Shown here: piece by piece, positions 35,395 through 44,074 of the stretch
How positions within the stretch are numbered: position 1 is the first letter of the stretch
Layout: every line of letters begins with the position of its first letter
From: Natrinema salaciae
Lineage (GTDB): Archaea; Halobacteriota; Halobacteria; Halobacteriales; Natrialbaceae
DNA: 64,000 nucleotides
NCBI RefSeq assembly: GCF_900110865.1
Contig: NZ_FOFD01000006.1
Location: 186,001 to 250,000, forward strand
Direction of reading: 5' to 3'
Made by a program: the position numbers and the translations under genes
The notes under the pieces: model-generated
What the model was told of the DNA's origin: nothing
The model's input: the letters and a program-made list of their open reading frames with translations, nothing else
Databases searched by the model: none

Positions 35395-35554
35395 GAGAAC
35401 CCGGGCGGAAAAAGGAGGTTCCGAGACGCTTGTGGTCGACGGGCCGCACATGGACCGACGGATCGATCTGGAGTACGAGCCGGCCCGAACCGGCCCGAAA
35501 CCCCGTCTCGAGGAACGGTCTCGGGTCGCATCCGAATCGCCGAGTGATCGGTAG
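35395..35554 (+). pseudogene. Decayed partial duplicate of the dph6 3' region
   Basis: Bases 35422-35483 repeat 61 of 62 bp of dph6 35213-35274, in the same orientation and still in an open frame (SETLVVDGPHMDRRIDLEYE) that ends at 35554. The ~25 bp to the left (CCCGGGCGGAAAAAGGAGGTT) still resemble the dph6 counterpart but with an indel, while the right side is unrelated. No start codon or promoter is evident for it. It looks like a local segmental duplication in which one stretch has stayed, or been kept, nearly identical, possibly by gene conversion. Confidence 0.7.
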
Positions 35555-35618
35555 CGGGACTGTGCGGTCACGTTATCGGCCAGAGCTACTTTATGAGGAT
35601 GCTGAATATACTGACCGG

Positions 35619-36491
35619 ATGCAATCGAGACGTGACGTACTTCGGATGGGGGGCGGCGTTGCGGGTGTGGGAATCGTGGCGGGACTCGCCGGCTGTAGCG
35701 AGCTGCCGGTCGTGGGGAGTTACTTCGACGACGGCCTCGACTACGCCGCGTGGACGTACGATCCCGAGGCGGTCGGTTCGAATTCGATATCGACGACGCT
35801 CTTGAACGTGGCGGCGATCCTCGACGAGGAGGCGGTGTCCAACAAAAGCGACCTGCGCGACGAGGTTACGGGGACCTACGGCGAGGACCTCTCGGCGGAC
35901 GACGTCGAGTTCGTCCTCAGTGTCGGGTTCGCCGAGATACTCACGGGTTCGTTCGACGGGAGCGACGTCGTCGACGGCATGGGGGTGTCCGAGGAGGGGA
36001 GTTACGGGGACTTCGACCTGTACGCGGACGACGAGGCGGAGAACGCGATGGTCGCGACCGACGGGACGCATCTCATCAGGTCGAGTCCGTACGAGTACGC
36101 GGAGGTCGAGGCCACGGAGGAGCTCGAGCTCTTGATCGACACCTACAACGAGGACGCCGACCGGTTCGTCGACGTCAACGACGACTTCGATCTCGTTCGG
36201 CAGGAAGTGGACACGACCGTCTACGTCTCCCTCAACGGACAGACCGAGTCGAGCAGCGAAGACGCTGCCGACGATGCGGTCGTCACGACCGGCATTACCG
36301 CGGAGATCGACGGCGAGGAGATGCTGGGGACGTACCTCCTGTTGTACAAAACCGCGGACGGAATCGATCTCGACGAGACCGAATCGAACCTCGAGAACTC
36401 GCTCTCGGAGTCGGCGACGCTCGACGACGTTTCCCAGGACGACCGCCTCGTTACCGTCGACTTCACGATGCCGACCGACGAGTTCCAGTAG
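35619..36491 (+). CDS. Tat-dependent lipoprotein of unknown function
   Basis: A 290-residue secreted protein. N terminus MQSRRDVLRMGGGVAGVGIV has a twin-arginine motif and is followed by a lipobox LAGC (Cys27), so it is exported folded and lipid-anchored outside the membrane. The mature part is very acidic (VSEEGSYGDFDLYADDEAEN) with no catalytic motif. From memory, haloarchaea have several such lipoproteins of similar size. The ATG at 35619 is set by the signal sequence. Upstream lies the dph6 duplicate; downstream it converges on the HhH gene. Confidence 0.82.
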   Translation: MQSRRDVLRMGGGVAGVGIVAGLAGCSELPVVGSYFDDGLDYAAWTYDPEAVGSNSISTTLLNVAAILDEEAVSNKSDLRDEVTGTYGEDLSADDVEFVLSVGFAEILTGSFDGSDVVDGMGVSEEGSYGDFDLYADDEAENAMVATDGTHLIRSSPYEYAEVEATEELELLIDTYNEDADRFVDVNDDFDLVRQEVDTTVYVSLNGQTESSSEDAADDAVVTTGITAEIDGEEMLGTYLLLYKTADGIDLDETESNLENSLSESATLDDVSQDDRLVTVDFTMPTDEFQ

Positions 36492-36559
36492 CGTCGAGCG
36501 CGCGGACCGACTCGAGGGTCCCGCTCCGATCGACGGGTCGGTGCGCCACTCGAACGGCG

Positions 36560-37282
36560 TCAGTCTCGACTATCGGTACCGAGCGGCGTGTCGTGAATCT
36601 CGCGGATCGCCGCCCGCTCGTCCGCGTCGGTCGCCGTCCACCACGCGAGCCGGTCGAGCTCGAGCGCCGTGTACGACGAGCCGATCGCCAGCCACTCGCC
36701 GGACGCGATCGTTCGCAGGGCCGTTCCGGTGTCGAGCGGCGAGGGCTCGAGTTCCGCGTCGACGGCGTCGATCAGCTCCACGACCGCCGGGACCGGTCTG
36801 ATCGTTTCGATGCCGGCGAGCTGGCGCAGGTACTGGAAACTCGAGGGGCCGACGCCGGCGACCGAGCCGATCGGGTCCGTGTCGTAGCGGTAGTGGTCGG
36901 CGGCGCTCGCCCACTCGATCAGGGCGTCCAGATCGTCCGGTTCCGGCCGATCCGCGAGCACGCGGGCGGCCTCGCGGAGGACGTGTCGCTTCCGTCTGGC
37001 ACCGAAGACGGCCACCAGGTCGTCGTCGTCGCGCTCGAGCGCGGCGAGGTCCGCGAAGGAGTCGACGCGTCCGGTTGCGACGAACGCCTCGCGAAACCGG
37101 GAGACCGTCGGTTCGATACCGTCGACGAATCCCTGTCCGGTCGTCGCGGCGGCTGCTTCGGCGAGCAGCAACAGGGGGTCGTCGCCGGTCCAGCGTCGGT
37201 GCTCGCGGAAGTCGGCCGCGAGTTCCCCGCAGGGAACGCCGTCGGCGTGCCGGTCGAGGACCGACTGGACCGTCCGAGTCAT
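36560..37282 (-). CDS. Helix-hairpin-helix-containing protein, possible glycosylase relative
   Basis: A 240-residue soluble protein, mostly helical. The stretch DPIGSVAGVGPSSFQYLRQL contains a helix-hairpin-helix motif (VAGVGPSSF) like those of HhH-GPD DNA glycosylases, but I do not see the catalytic Asp context clearly, so DNA repair is only a suggestion. RRKRHVLREAARVL and the final ELDRLAWWTATDADERAAIR are family-like. A TATA-like TATAGG around 37313-37318 on the minus strand supports a start near 37282 rather than the ATG 15 bp upstream. Confidence 0.72.
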   Translation of the reverse strand: MTRTVQSVLDRHADGVPCGELAADFREHRRWTGDDPLLLLAEAAAATTGQGFVDGIEPTVSRFREAFVATGRVDSFADLAALERDDDDLVAVFGARRKRHVLREAARVLADRPEPDDLDALIEWASAADHYRYDTDPIGSVAGVGPSSFQYLRQLAGIETIRPVPAVVELIDAVDAELEPSPLDTGTALRTIASGEWLAIGSSYTALELDRLAWWTATDADERAAIREIHDTPLGTDSRD

Positions 37283-37387
37283 GGTCTTCGTCCGCACATA
37301 TCAGACGGGAGGCCTATAGCTGTGTCGCCCCGGGCAAGAGCGGTGAGACCGGTGAGGACAGTGCGCTCCGGTCGCGTCAGCGCGGGC

Positions 37388-38362
37388 TCACTGCGGCGAG
37401 CCGTTCGTAATCGTCGTGTGCGCGCCGATGAGCGCGCCGGCGAGATCCAGGTCCTCGATGTGGGTTCCCTGATCGATGATCGAGCGGCGGATATCGCCGT
37501 TCCGGACCGTCGCGCCCGGGAAGATGATCGTGTGCTCGAGCGCAGTCTCCTCGAGCGTCACGCCGTCCATGACGTGGACGTTCTCGCCGATGGTGGCGCC
37601 CTCGAGCGTCGCGGAGTCGGCGACGCGCGACTCGCCGTCGAGGTGCCAGGCGACGGCGTCGAGGTAGCTCTCGGGAGTGCCGATATCGAACCAGGCGTCT
37701 TCGAAGGTGTAGGCGTAGGTCGTCTCGCGGTTCTGGAGCCACTGGACGAACCAGCCCGGCTCGTCGGGGTTGTTGCCGTCCTCGAGGTAGGTCGGAAGGA
37801 GATCGAGCGACTCTCGGGGGAACGCGTAGCAGGCGATCGAGACGAGCGTGCTCTTGGGATCGTCGGGTTTCTCCTGAAAGTCGACGACGCGGTCGTCCTC
37901 GAGGTCGACGAGACCGTACGATTTGGCCTTCTCGCGGGAGCCGACGTCGTAGGCTGCGAGGGTAGGCGCGTCGCGTTCCTCGAAGTAATCGAGGAAGTCG
38001 GGAACGTCGAAACTGATCAGGTTATCGCCAGCGATGATCAGTAGGTCGTCGTCGACGTTTTCGCGGTCGATGAGTTGCGCGAGCGCGCCGACGACGCCGA
38101 ACTTGTCGTCTTCCTCGGTCGTCTCCTCGATCGAGAGGCGGGGCTTGTCGAACTCGCTGTCGGCGAGGTGGGCCTCGAAGTCGGGTGCGAACCGCTCGTT
38201 CGTGCTGACGTAGACCTCCTCGATCCGGTCGTCAGCCTCGAGCTCCGCGAAGATGCGATCGACGACGGTCGACTCGCCGATCGGGAGGAACATCTTGGGC
38301 CGATGTTTGGTAATCGGCCACATTCGCGTCGCATACCCGCCTGCAAGGACGACGGCCTTCAT
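37388..38362 (-). CDS. Sugar nucleotidyltransferase (NDP-sugar synthase)
   Basis: A 324-residue enzyme transferring NMP to a sugar 1-phosphate, feeding glycan or lipid synthesis. N-terminal signature LAGGYATRMWPITKHRPKMF (G-G-x-G-T-R-like loop and PK catalytic Lys). LLIIAGDNLISFDVPDFL has the metal-binding Asp and WFDIGTPESYLDAVAWHLDG is the second site. A left-handed beta-helix tail (ATLEGATIGENVHVMDGVTL) follows. It resembles AglF-type glucose-1-phosphate uridylyl/thymidylyltransferases. ATG 38362 is set by MKAVVLAGG. No glycosyltransferase cluster is adjacent. Confidence 0.93.
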   Translation of the reverse strand: MKAVVLAGGYATRMWPITKHRPKMFLPIGESTVVDRIFAELEADDRIEEVYVSTNERFAPDFEAHLADSEFDKPRLSIEETTEEDDKFGVVGALAQLIDRENVDDDLLIIAGDNLISFDVPDFLDYFEERDAPTLAAYDVGSREKAKSYGLVDLEDDRVVDFQEKPDDPKSTLVSIACYAFPRESLDLLPTYLEDGNNPDEPGWFVQWLQNRETTYAYTFEDAWFDIGTPESYLDAVAWHLDGESRVADSATLEGATIGENVHVMDGVTLEETALEHTIIFPGATVRNGDIRRSIIDQGTHIEDLDLAGALIGAHTTITNGSPQ

Positions 38363-38489
38363 GGACCGGTCTTCTCCTGCGGGGTCTAAGTTACTTGCCC
38401 TTTCACGAGATTTCGCGGGCGGCCGTCGATGGAGCGGCCGGAACGGTCGAAGAGCAAGACGGAAAAGCGTGCCGCTCGTGACCGGACGT

Positions 38490-38780
38490 ATGCGAGAGGC
38501 CGACGAAACGACGCGACAGCGACTCGCCGACGCCCTCAGGGCCGAACCGGCGACGCCCAGCGAGCTGGCCACGCAGCTCGATCTGCCCCCGCACGCGGTG
38601 GTCCGCCACGTCGAACACGTCTCCAAATCGGTCGCTGGAACCGACGAGCAGCTACTCGTCGCGCCGCCGACCTGTCGGGACTGCGGGTTCGACGACTACG
38701 ACGATCTGCTGAACCTTCCGTCGCGGTGCCCCGACTGCAAGAGCGAGTCGGTCGACGAGCCGACGTTCACGATCGAGTGA
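38490..38780 (+). CDS. Small HTH-zinc-ribbon transcriptional regulator (COG3357 type)
   Basis: A 96-residue protein: winged helix (residues ~5-50, ATPSELATQLDLPPHAVVRH) followed by a four-Cys zinc ribbon CRDCGFDDYDDLLNLPSRCP with a following DC. This matches the archaeal predicted regulator COG3357. Targets are unknown. Divergent from the nucleotidyltransferase gene with 127 bp between, so it may regulate that promoter, but that is only positional. Confidence 0.85.
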   Translation: MREADETTRQRLADALRAEPATPSELATQLDLPPHAVVRHVEHVSKSVAGTDEQLLVAPPTCRDCGFDDYDDLLNLPSRCPDCKSESVDEPTFTIE

Positions 38781-38970
38781 TCCCCCGACCAGTACCGATC
38801 GACGACTGTCAGTTTTGCTCACATATTCTCGGCCCGATTCGATACTAATATTTAGCGTGCAGGAGAGAACCTGATACGAACCCTCGAGCGAACGGCGGTG
38901 TCCGACCCCGTCGCGGTGATTGGCGTCCGTTTTCCGCGCGGCCGTTCGGCTCGAGTCCCACGGAGCACAC

Positions 38971-39339
38971 ATGACTTCCAGATCCCACGCGGAGCGTGAC
39001 TGCGTCGAGTTCGTGCAGACGGCGCTCGACTGGCTCGACGAACACGACGATTCCGATGCGTCGGCCGAGTCGCTCGACGACGCGTTCGCTCTCCTCGCCG
39101 ACCAGCGCCGTCGGCTCCTGTTGGTGGTCATGCGAAGCTACGGCGAGGAACTGACGCTTCCCGACGCCGCGGAGGAGGTCGCCGTTCGCGAAACGGGTCA
39201 CTCCGTGGCGAACATCTCTGCCGAACGAGTACAGGAGGTCTACCTCTCCCTGTACCACGATCACCTCCCGCGGCTGGTCGACGCCGGCCTCCTCGAGTAC
39301 GATCAGGAGCGGGACCTGGTGGCACCCGACGCGGTCTAG
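38971..39339 (+). CDS. DUF7344-type winged-helix regulator
   Basis: A 122-residue protein with the pattern AFALLADQRRRLLLVVMRSY (first helix) and YLSLYHDHLPRLVDAGLLEY (wing), which is the repeat also found twice in the regulator at 52.9 kb. Single domain, cytoplasmic, no sensor. ATG at 38971 (MTSRSHAERDCVEF). Target unknown. Converges on the Rieske gene, overlapping its end by 4 bp. Confidence 0.82.
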   Translation: MTSRSHAERDCVEFVQTALDWLDEHDDSDASAESLDDAFALLADQRRRLLLVVMRSYGEELTLPDAAEEVAVRETGHSVANISAERVQEVYLSLYHDHLPRLVDAGLLEYDQERDLVAPDAV

Positions 39340-39812
39340 AACTCGACGTTCGAGGTCGAAGTTCGATCGAGATCGTCGCCCTCGATCGGACCGCGGCCGA
39401 CGAACTCGTACGCCTCGTCGGTCAGGTAGACATCGCCGTCCGAGACGGTGACCTCGAGATCGGTGAGATAGGCACCCTCGCAGGGGCCGAACGTGCAGCG
39501 ACCGGAGTCGGCCTCGAAGTACGCGCCGTGGTTCGCACAGACGAGTTCGCCGTCTCGCATCGGCGCGCCCGAGCCCTTGTCCAGTTTGATGTGCGTGAGA
39601 TGCTGGCAGTAGTTCAGCCAGCAGGAGACGGCGTCCGCATCCCCATCCTCATCCGCCTCGTTCCCCGCCGCCGGTTCGCCGCCGTCCGTCGCCGCTGGGC
39701 CGCTGCTGACGAGAATCGCTTCCCGGACCTCGCCGGCGTCGTCGGTCACGCGAAAGCACAGCGTCGAGTCGTCGGGCACGTCCGAACGCGCCGCGATCCG
39801 TCCTGCGTCCAT
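39336..39812 (-). CDS. Rieske 2Fe-2S protein
   Basis: A 158-residue protein with both Rieske ligand boxes: CQH in WLNYCQHLTHIKLDKG (C-x-H) and CANHGAYF (C-x2-H). The spacing includes an acidic insertion upstream (GNEADEDGDADAVS). No membrane anchor or signal is evident, so it is a soluble ferredoxin-like Rieske protein, perhaps an electron carrier for an oxygenase. No partner gene is adjacent. Confidence 0.9.
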   Translation of the reverse strand: MDAGRIAARSDVPDDSTLCFRVTDDAGEVREAILVSSGPAATDGGEPAAGNEADEDGDADAVSCWLNYCQHLTHIKLDKGSGAPMRDGELVCANHGAYFEADSGRCTFGPCEGAYLTDLEVTVSDGDVYLTDEAYEFVGRGPIEGDDLDRTSTSNVEF

Positions 39813-39908
39813 TATCGCTCGATTACCGGTCGACCGCCCTGAACGTTACGACGACCGGCGAGCAAATGTCTGACGGAGTTTTAAACCCCTCTCCGACCAA
39901 CGCCGCCT

Positions 39909-41012
39909 ATGGACTCCCTTCTCATCTACGGCTCCTACGGCTATACGGGCCGGTTGATCGCGCGCGAGGCGGTCGCGCGCGGCGGTTCGCCCGTCGTCGC
40001 CGGCCGCGACGGGCGCGCGGTCGCCGACCAGGCCGACGAGCTCGGCGTCGAGGGCCGGACGTTCGGCCTCGCGGCGGCGGCCCTCGAGTCCCGCCTCGAG
40101 AGCTTCGACGCCGTGCTGAACTGTGCGGGTCCGTTCGTCGAAACCGCCGACCCGCTGGTCGAGGCCTGCCTCGAGACGAAGACGGACTATCTGGACATCA
40201 CGGGCGAATTCCCGGTGTTCGAGTGTCTCCGCCAGCGCGACCGCCGGGCACGCGAGACGGGTATCACGGTGCTCCCCGGCGTCGGCTTCGACGTCGTCCC
40301 GTCGGACTGTCTGGCGGCGTTTCTCGCCGAGCGACTCCCCGCCGCCGATCGGTTACATCTGGGTATCAAAGGCGGGAGCGGACTCTCGCGGGGGACCGCC
40401 AAGACGCTCGTCGAGCACCTCGGGAGCAGCGGCGTCGTTCGGCGGAACGGGCGGCTCCTGCAGGTCCCGACCGCGTTCCGAACGCGCGAGGTCGACTTCG
40501 GCGACGGCCCCGAGCACGCGGTTACGATCCCGTGGGGGGACGTCGTCACCGCGGCCCACAGCACCGGTATCGAGTCGATCGAGGTCTACGCCGCCGCGCC
40601 GCCGTGGGCGACGAAAGCCCTCTCGGCCGTCGATTCGCTGGGGTGGATGCTCGAGAATCGGGCGACCGAGCGGCTGCTGAAGCGGCTGATCGACGCCCGT
40701 CTCGACGGCCCGGACGAAACGCAGCTGGCGACCGGCGGCGCCGTCGTCTGGGGCGAAGTCGTCGACGAATCGACCGGTCGCCGGGCGCGGGCCCGGCTTC
40801 GAACGCCGAACCCCTACGCGCTCACGGCCGAGTCGGCGGTGACGGCCGCCGAGCGCGTGCTCGAGGGCGACGCCCCGGCCGGCTTCCAGACGCCGGCGTC
40901 GGCCTTCGGGAGCGGGTTCGCGCTCGAGTTGACGGGCACCGAGCGGGAACTGGTAGACGAACCTGCCGAGCCTGACGAGCCGAGTCCGTCGGCCGTCGAG
41001 TGCGACGACTGA
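39909..41012 (+). CDS. Saccharopine dehydrogenase / enoyl reductase-like NAD(P) protein
   Basis: A 367-residue protein with N-terminal Rossmann loop LLIYGSYGYTGRLIAREAVA and LNCAGPFVETADPLVEACLE, the saccharopine-dehydrogenase-like family pattern. CLAAFLAERLPAADRLHLGI is in the substrate domain. The same family includes trans-acting enoyl reductases of lipid synthesis in actinobacteria; function here is unproven. ATG 39909 is the family start. Converges on pabC. Confidence 0.88.
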   Translation: MDSLLIYGSYGYTGRLIAREAVARGGSPVVAGRDGRAVADQADELGVEGRTFGLAAAALESRLESFDAVLNCAGPFVETADPLVEACLETKTDYLDITGEFPVFECLRQRDRRARETGITVLPGVGFDVVPSDCLAAFLAERLPAADRLHLGIKGGSGLSRGTAKTLVEHLGSSGVVRRNGRLLQVPTAFRTREVDFGDGPEHAVTIPWGDVVTAAHSTGIESIEVYAAAPPWATKALSAVDSLGWMLENRATERLLKRLIDARLDGPDETQLATGGAVVWGEVVDESTGRRARARLRTPNPYALTAESAVTAAERVLEGDAPAGFQTPASAFGSGFALELTGTERELVDEPAEPDEPSPSAVECDD

Positions 41013-41117
41013 TCCGGGAGCCGGTACCGTCGCGGGCCACGCCCCCTCGAGTCGGCACCGTCCGTCGCCCCGCTCACGGGCGGCTGCCGATCCGGGCCCT
41101 GGCAGCCACTGCTCGCC

Positions 41118-41990
41118 CTAGCGATAACACGACTCCTCGACGCGGTCGTCGTACAGCGCCGACAGCCGATCCGTGACGGGGCCGCCGCCGATCGCGCGAC
41201 CGTCGAGCGACGCGACCGGACGAAGTTCCCAGGTTCGATTCGTGAGAAACGCCTCGTCGGCCGCGAGGACGTCGACCGGCTCGTACCGACCCTCGCGGAC
41301 CGATAGCCCGGCATCCTGCGCCAGTTCGCGGACGATATCCCGCGTGATCCCCGGGAGGACGGGACCGTCGGTCGTCGGCGTGTGTAACTCGCCGTCGCGG
41401 ACGAAAAACAGGTTGCTCGTCGCACCCTCCGCGATCCGCCCCTCGAGGTCGCACACGAGCGCCTCGTCGATCCCGGCCTCGAGTTCGGCGCGCGCGAGAA
41501 TCCCGTTCAGGTAGTTGTGGGTCTTGGCGGCGGCCGGAATCGCCTCGTCGGGGACCCGCCGCGTCTCGACCGTCTCGACCGTCGCCGGCCCGTCCCAGAC
41601 GGGGTCGCCCTCGAGCCCGCCTCGCGGGAGCGGCTTCACGTAGATCACGACCGTCGGATCGACCTCGGGCTGGGGCGTCAGTTTTCCCGGCTGGACGCCG
41701 CGGGTGATCGACAGCCGGACGTAGGCGTCCGCGAGGTCGTTCGCCGCGAGCGTCTCGTCGATCCGCGCGCGGAGGTCGCTCGCGTCGAGGCCGTGTGCGA
41801 GCGAGAGGGCCTCGCAGGTCCGCTCGAGCCGAGCCGCGTGGTCGTCCCACGCGAAGATCGTCCCGCCGTAGGCGCGCATCGTTTCGAAGGCCGCGTCGCC
41901 GTACCGGAAGCCCCGGTCGTCGACGCTGACGGTCGCCTCGCTCGCGGGCACGAGATCGCCGTCGACGTGGTAGATGTCGTCGTCGGTCAT
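41118..41990 (-). CDS. pabC: Aminodeoxychorismate lyase / class IV aminotransferase
   Basis: PLP-dependent enzyme of fold type IV, 290 residues. SVDDRGFRYGDAAFETMRAY is the N-terminal signature; the PLP Lys lies in IPAAAKTHNYLNGILARAEL; ATSNLFFVRDGELHTPTTDG and DEAFLTNRTWELRPV follow. Haloarchaeal members next to pabA-pabB are aminodeoxychorismate lyases giving p-aminobenzoate, and those two genes lie 5.4 kb away across the island, same strand. Branched-chain aminotransferase activity cannot be excluded. ATG 41990 is preferred: an AAATAA element at 42011-42016 lies at leaderless-promoter distance. Confidence 0.8.
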   Translation of the reverse strand: MTDDDIYHVDGDLVPASEATVSVDDRGFRYGDAAFETMRAYGGTIFAWDDHAARLERTCEALSLAHGLDASDLRARIDETLAANDLADAYVRLSITRGVQPGKLTPQPEVDPTVVIYVKPLPRGGLEGDPVWDGPATVETVETRRVPDEAIPAAAKTHNYLNGILARAELEAGIDEALVCDLEGRIAEGATSNLFFVRDGELHTPTTDGPVLPGITRDIVRELAQDAGLSVREGRYEPVDVLAADEAFLTNRTWELRPVASLDGRAIGGGPVTDRLSALYDDRVEESCYR

Positions 41991-42010
41991 GGCGGGGCGC
42001 TCGAGTCTGG

Positions 42011-42016
42011 TTATTT
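42011..42016 (-). promoter_or_regulatory. TATA-like box of pabC
   Basis: On the minus strand AAATAA is 21-26 bp before the ATG at 41990. It implies that pabC has its own promoter now that it is separated from pabA. Confidence 0.4.
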
Positions 42017-42115
42017 CGTCGTGGCACTCGGAGGAGTATGAACCCACTGCTCCTCGAAAGTGGCCGACCTCGTCACGACCGCCCTCGCGTTACATCTATT
42101 ACAGTCAGTTACATA

Positions 42116-42484
42116 ATGTCGGATGTGCCCATCGACATCGAACGGTTCGAGGATGATCCGGTGACGGAGCTTCGGGCGAACGGACGGACGAACGCGGAAG
42201 AAATGCTCTCGTTCCTCGCGTCATCGCCCGAACAGGCGTTCACGCCGCAGGAGATCCACGAGGCGACCGACGTTGCACGCGGGAGCGTCGGCGTCGTCCT
42301 CTCCCGGTTAGAAAACCGCGGTCTCGTCCGCCACCGTGGCGAGTACTGGGCGGTTGCCGACGACGAGGATCTCGAGACGACGCTCACCGCGTTGGCGACC
42401 GCTCGTGCGGCGACCGATCGACTCGGTCCGGAAGACCCCGCCGAGTGGGGTCCCGGTGTAGAGACGGACGGTGAGGACCAGTAG
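42116..42484 (+). CDS. Winged-helix antitoxin-like protein of a MazF-type TA pair
   Basis: A 122-residue protein. Residues ~25-85 form a MarR-like winged helix (PQEIHEATDVARGSVGVVLS then RLENRGLVRHRGEYWAV). The C-terminal ~40 residues are acidic and probably bind the toxin. Its stop is 3 bp before the start of the PemK/MazF-like gene, so the two form an operon. Antitoxin and autorepressor roles are inferred from this arrangement. TATA-like CATCTATTACAG is 20-30 bp upstream. Confidence 0.8.
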   Translation: MSDVPIDIERFEDDPVTELRANGRTNAEEMLSFLASSPEQAFTPQEIHEATDVARGSVGVVLSRLENRGLVRHRGEYWAVADDEDLETTLTALATARAATDRLGPEDPAEWGPGVETDGEDQ

Positions 42485-42487
42485 AAC

Positions 42488-42808
42488 ATGCAAGGAGAGG
42501 TCTGGTGGGGGCCAGCACCGCACAAATCCGATGCCGCGTATCGTCCGTGGCTCGTCGTAAGCGACACCTCACATCCGTTTGCAGCTGAGGAGTGTATCGT
42601 CGTCGGGATGACGACCCAGGATCATCCCGATGGCATCGCTGTTCCTGACGAGGCGTGGACTCGAGGTGGATCGAACACGGATGCATACGTTTCTCCGTGG
42701 TACGTGACGACGATCAAACACCGAGACCTCGACAACCAGCAAGGGAAACTAGCGGACGCACTCGTTGCGGACGCTATCGAAGCGCTTCACGACTACACGT
42801 CACTGTGA
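42488..42808 (+). CDS. PemK/MazF-family toxin-like protein
   Basis: A 106-residue protein beginning MQGEVWWGPAPHKSDAAYRP, the conserved G.VW......G..RP strand of MazF-like RNases, with WLVVSDTSHPF and TIKHRDLDNQQGKLADAL. Members cut mRNA in bacteria; activity here is not shown. Codons are less GC-rich than in core genes. Paired with the HTH protein 3 bp upstream. Confidence 0.82.
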   Translation: MQGEVWWGPAPHKSDAAYRPWLVVSDTSHPFAAEECIVVGMTTQDHPDGIAVPDEAWTRGGSNTDAYVSPWYVTTIKHRDLDNQQGKLADALVADAIEALHDYTSL

Positions 42809-43157
42809 CGAGCACCGACGGGCTTCTGCTCCGGAGTATCGTCTCACCGTCACCGTTGTCGACCGGGCAATGAACCCACGGTCCGACTGTCGTGAACACA
42901 GGCCGTTTGTTGCGGGTGTGTCTCGAGGACGCGCCGATCGATACTGGATACCGGAGTCGTGCCGAATACAAGGCGTACGTACAGCGCCGGGCACTCCCTC
43001 TCGGGGGTTGATCGAGTCGGCGCATACAGGGCGCAGATACTGTGCTCTCGGACACCAGTCCACGGACTCACAGACCATTTGAACTATCGATACGACCAGC
43101 CCGGTCAGACAAAGTACTTCGTCCCGATCGTCGTATCTGCTAGTGAGGTGTTGACAT
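42809..43157. other. 349-bp intergenic region with repeat-like fragments
   Basis: No gene is supported in this stretch. CCGAATACAAGGCG at 42960-42973 resembles the start of the C half of the island repeat, CTGAATACAAGGCGCG, and GCATACAGGGCGC lies about 60 bp further on. Towards the right end a GTTGACATATGG sequence precedes the SnoaL-like gene. Confidence 0.4.
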
Positions 43158-43568
43158 ATGGCAATGAAAGTAAACCAACGCAAAGAGCGGGTGCGGGAGT
43201 ACTTCGATGCGATAGAACAGCACGAAGACGGCCACATCGAGGAGTTGCCGGCGTTCGTGATCGACGACGTCGTCAATCACAACCCGGTCTCGAGCGAGGA
43301 CGTCGAGATCAGGGATACGCAGGGGAGAGAGGCGTACAAACGTCACCTGGAATCGCTCACGACGGCCTTTCCCAACCTGCGGTTGGAGATCGAGGACATG
43401 GTCGCGGAGGACGATCGAGTCGCGGTCCGCTTCACACTCAGAGGGACCCAGGAGGGACGGCTCATGGGTATCGAACCGACCGGGAGGGAACTCACGCTGT
43501 CCGTGATCGCCATCTATCGCTTCGAAGATGGAAAAATCGCCGAGCGATGGGGTGAGGCATCGCGGTAA
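43158..43568 (+). CDS. SnoaL-like ester-cyclase-fold protein
   Basis: A 136-residue NTF2/SnoaL-fold protein. Conserved elements are VREYFDAIEQHEDGHIEELP, FVIDDVVNHNPVSSEDVEI, FPNLRLEIEDMVAEDDRVAV and a C-terminal AIYRFEDGKIAERWGEA, the usual ester-cyclase pattern. Enzymatic role is unknown; such proteins are common accessory genes. Codon usage is closer to core than the next two island genes. Confidence 0.85.
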   Translation: MAMKVNQRKERVREYFDAIEQHEDGHIEELPAFVIDDVVNHNPVSSEDVEIRDTQGREAYKRHLESLTTAFPNLRLEIEDMVAEDDRVAVRFTLRGTQEGRLMGIEPTGRELTLSVIAIYRFEDGKIAERWGEASR

Positions 43569-43675
43569 CAAGACCAGCGTGGTCTTCCTCGAGCGTCTCT
43601 CTCGATGTCGAGGAAATGGGAGTCCGCCAGACGAGATCAGACGCGTTGTCGTCACGCCGTTGGAATAGAAACTGG

Positions 43676-43798
43676 CACCGTCGTGGTGCACTCGTCCGCT
43701 GTCTCTCGCATACGTTTCTGACCGAACTCCGGCAGGCGCGAATGTCGCACGAGATTCGGCTCGATGTCTGACGGTGGTGATCGCTCAGTACGGGGCAA
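43676..43798 (+). repeat. Island repeat, copy R1
   Basis: Degenerate copy of the composite repeat: CCGTCGTGGTGCACTCGTCC and, ~60 bp on, GGCGCGAATGTCGCACGAGA ... GGTGATCGCTCAGTACGG. It lies just before the small membrane protein gene. Confidence 0.5.
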
Positions 43799-43846
43799 GT
43801 AGTTAGGAAACAAGATATATGGTGGAATAGTTAAAACGCCCACACG

Positions 43847-44020
43847 ATGAACAATAAACCGGTCATCTTCCGCCTCAATCTGGTTATCGCGCTTTTGCTT
43901 AGCAACCTTGTGCTGCTGCTGATCTTCATGCTCCCTCTGGAATTGTTGCTTCTCGTCGGGGGTCTGATTTTATTCCTCGGTCCGATGGTGGCTCTGCTAA
44001 CAATCCGACTTCTTCGATAA
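43847..44020 (+). CDS. 57-residue small membrane protein
   Basis: Encodes MNNKPVIFRLNLVIALLLSN onward, with two hydrophobic helices (residues ~8-28 and ~31-53) and Arg at the end (TIRLLR). Codon use (aat, tta, ctt) is less GC-rich than in core genes. An AT-rich ATATATGG ... GTTAAAACG region upstream could supply the promoter. Its length and lack of homology leave it hypothetical, though the uninterrupted hydrophobic pattern favours a real protein. Confidence 0.5.
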   Translation: MNNKPVIFRLNLVIALLLSNLVLLLIFMLPLELLLLVGGLILFLGPMVALLTIRLLR

Positions 44021-44074
44021 GTTCGTATGTTTACTGAACGGCTGTTCATTGGCCTTGGGATGAAACAACCAACG

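Noticed and set aside
41991-42115. tRNA or integrase attachment site at the left island border
   Set aside because: No tRNA T-loop pattern, integrase gene or repeated att core could be found at either border.
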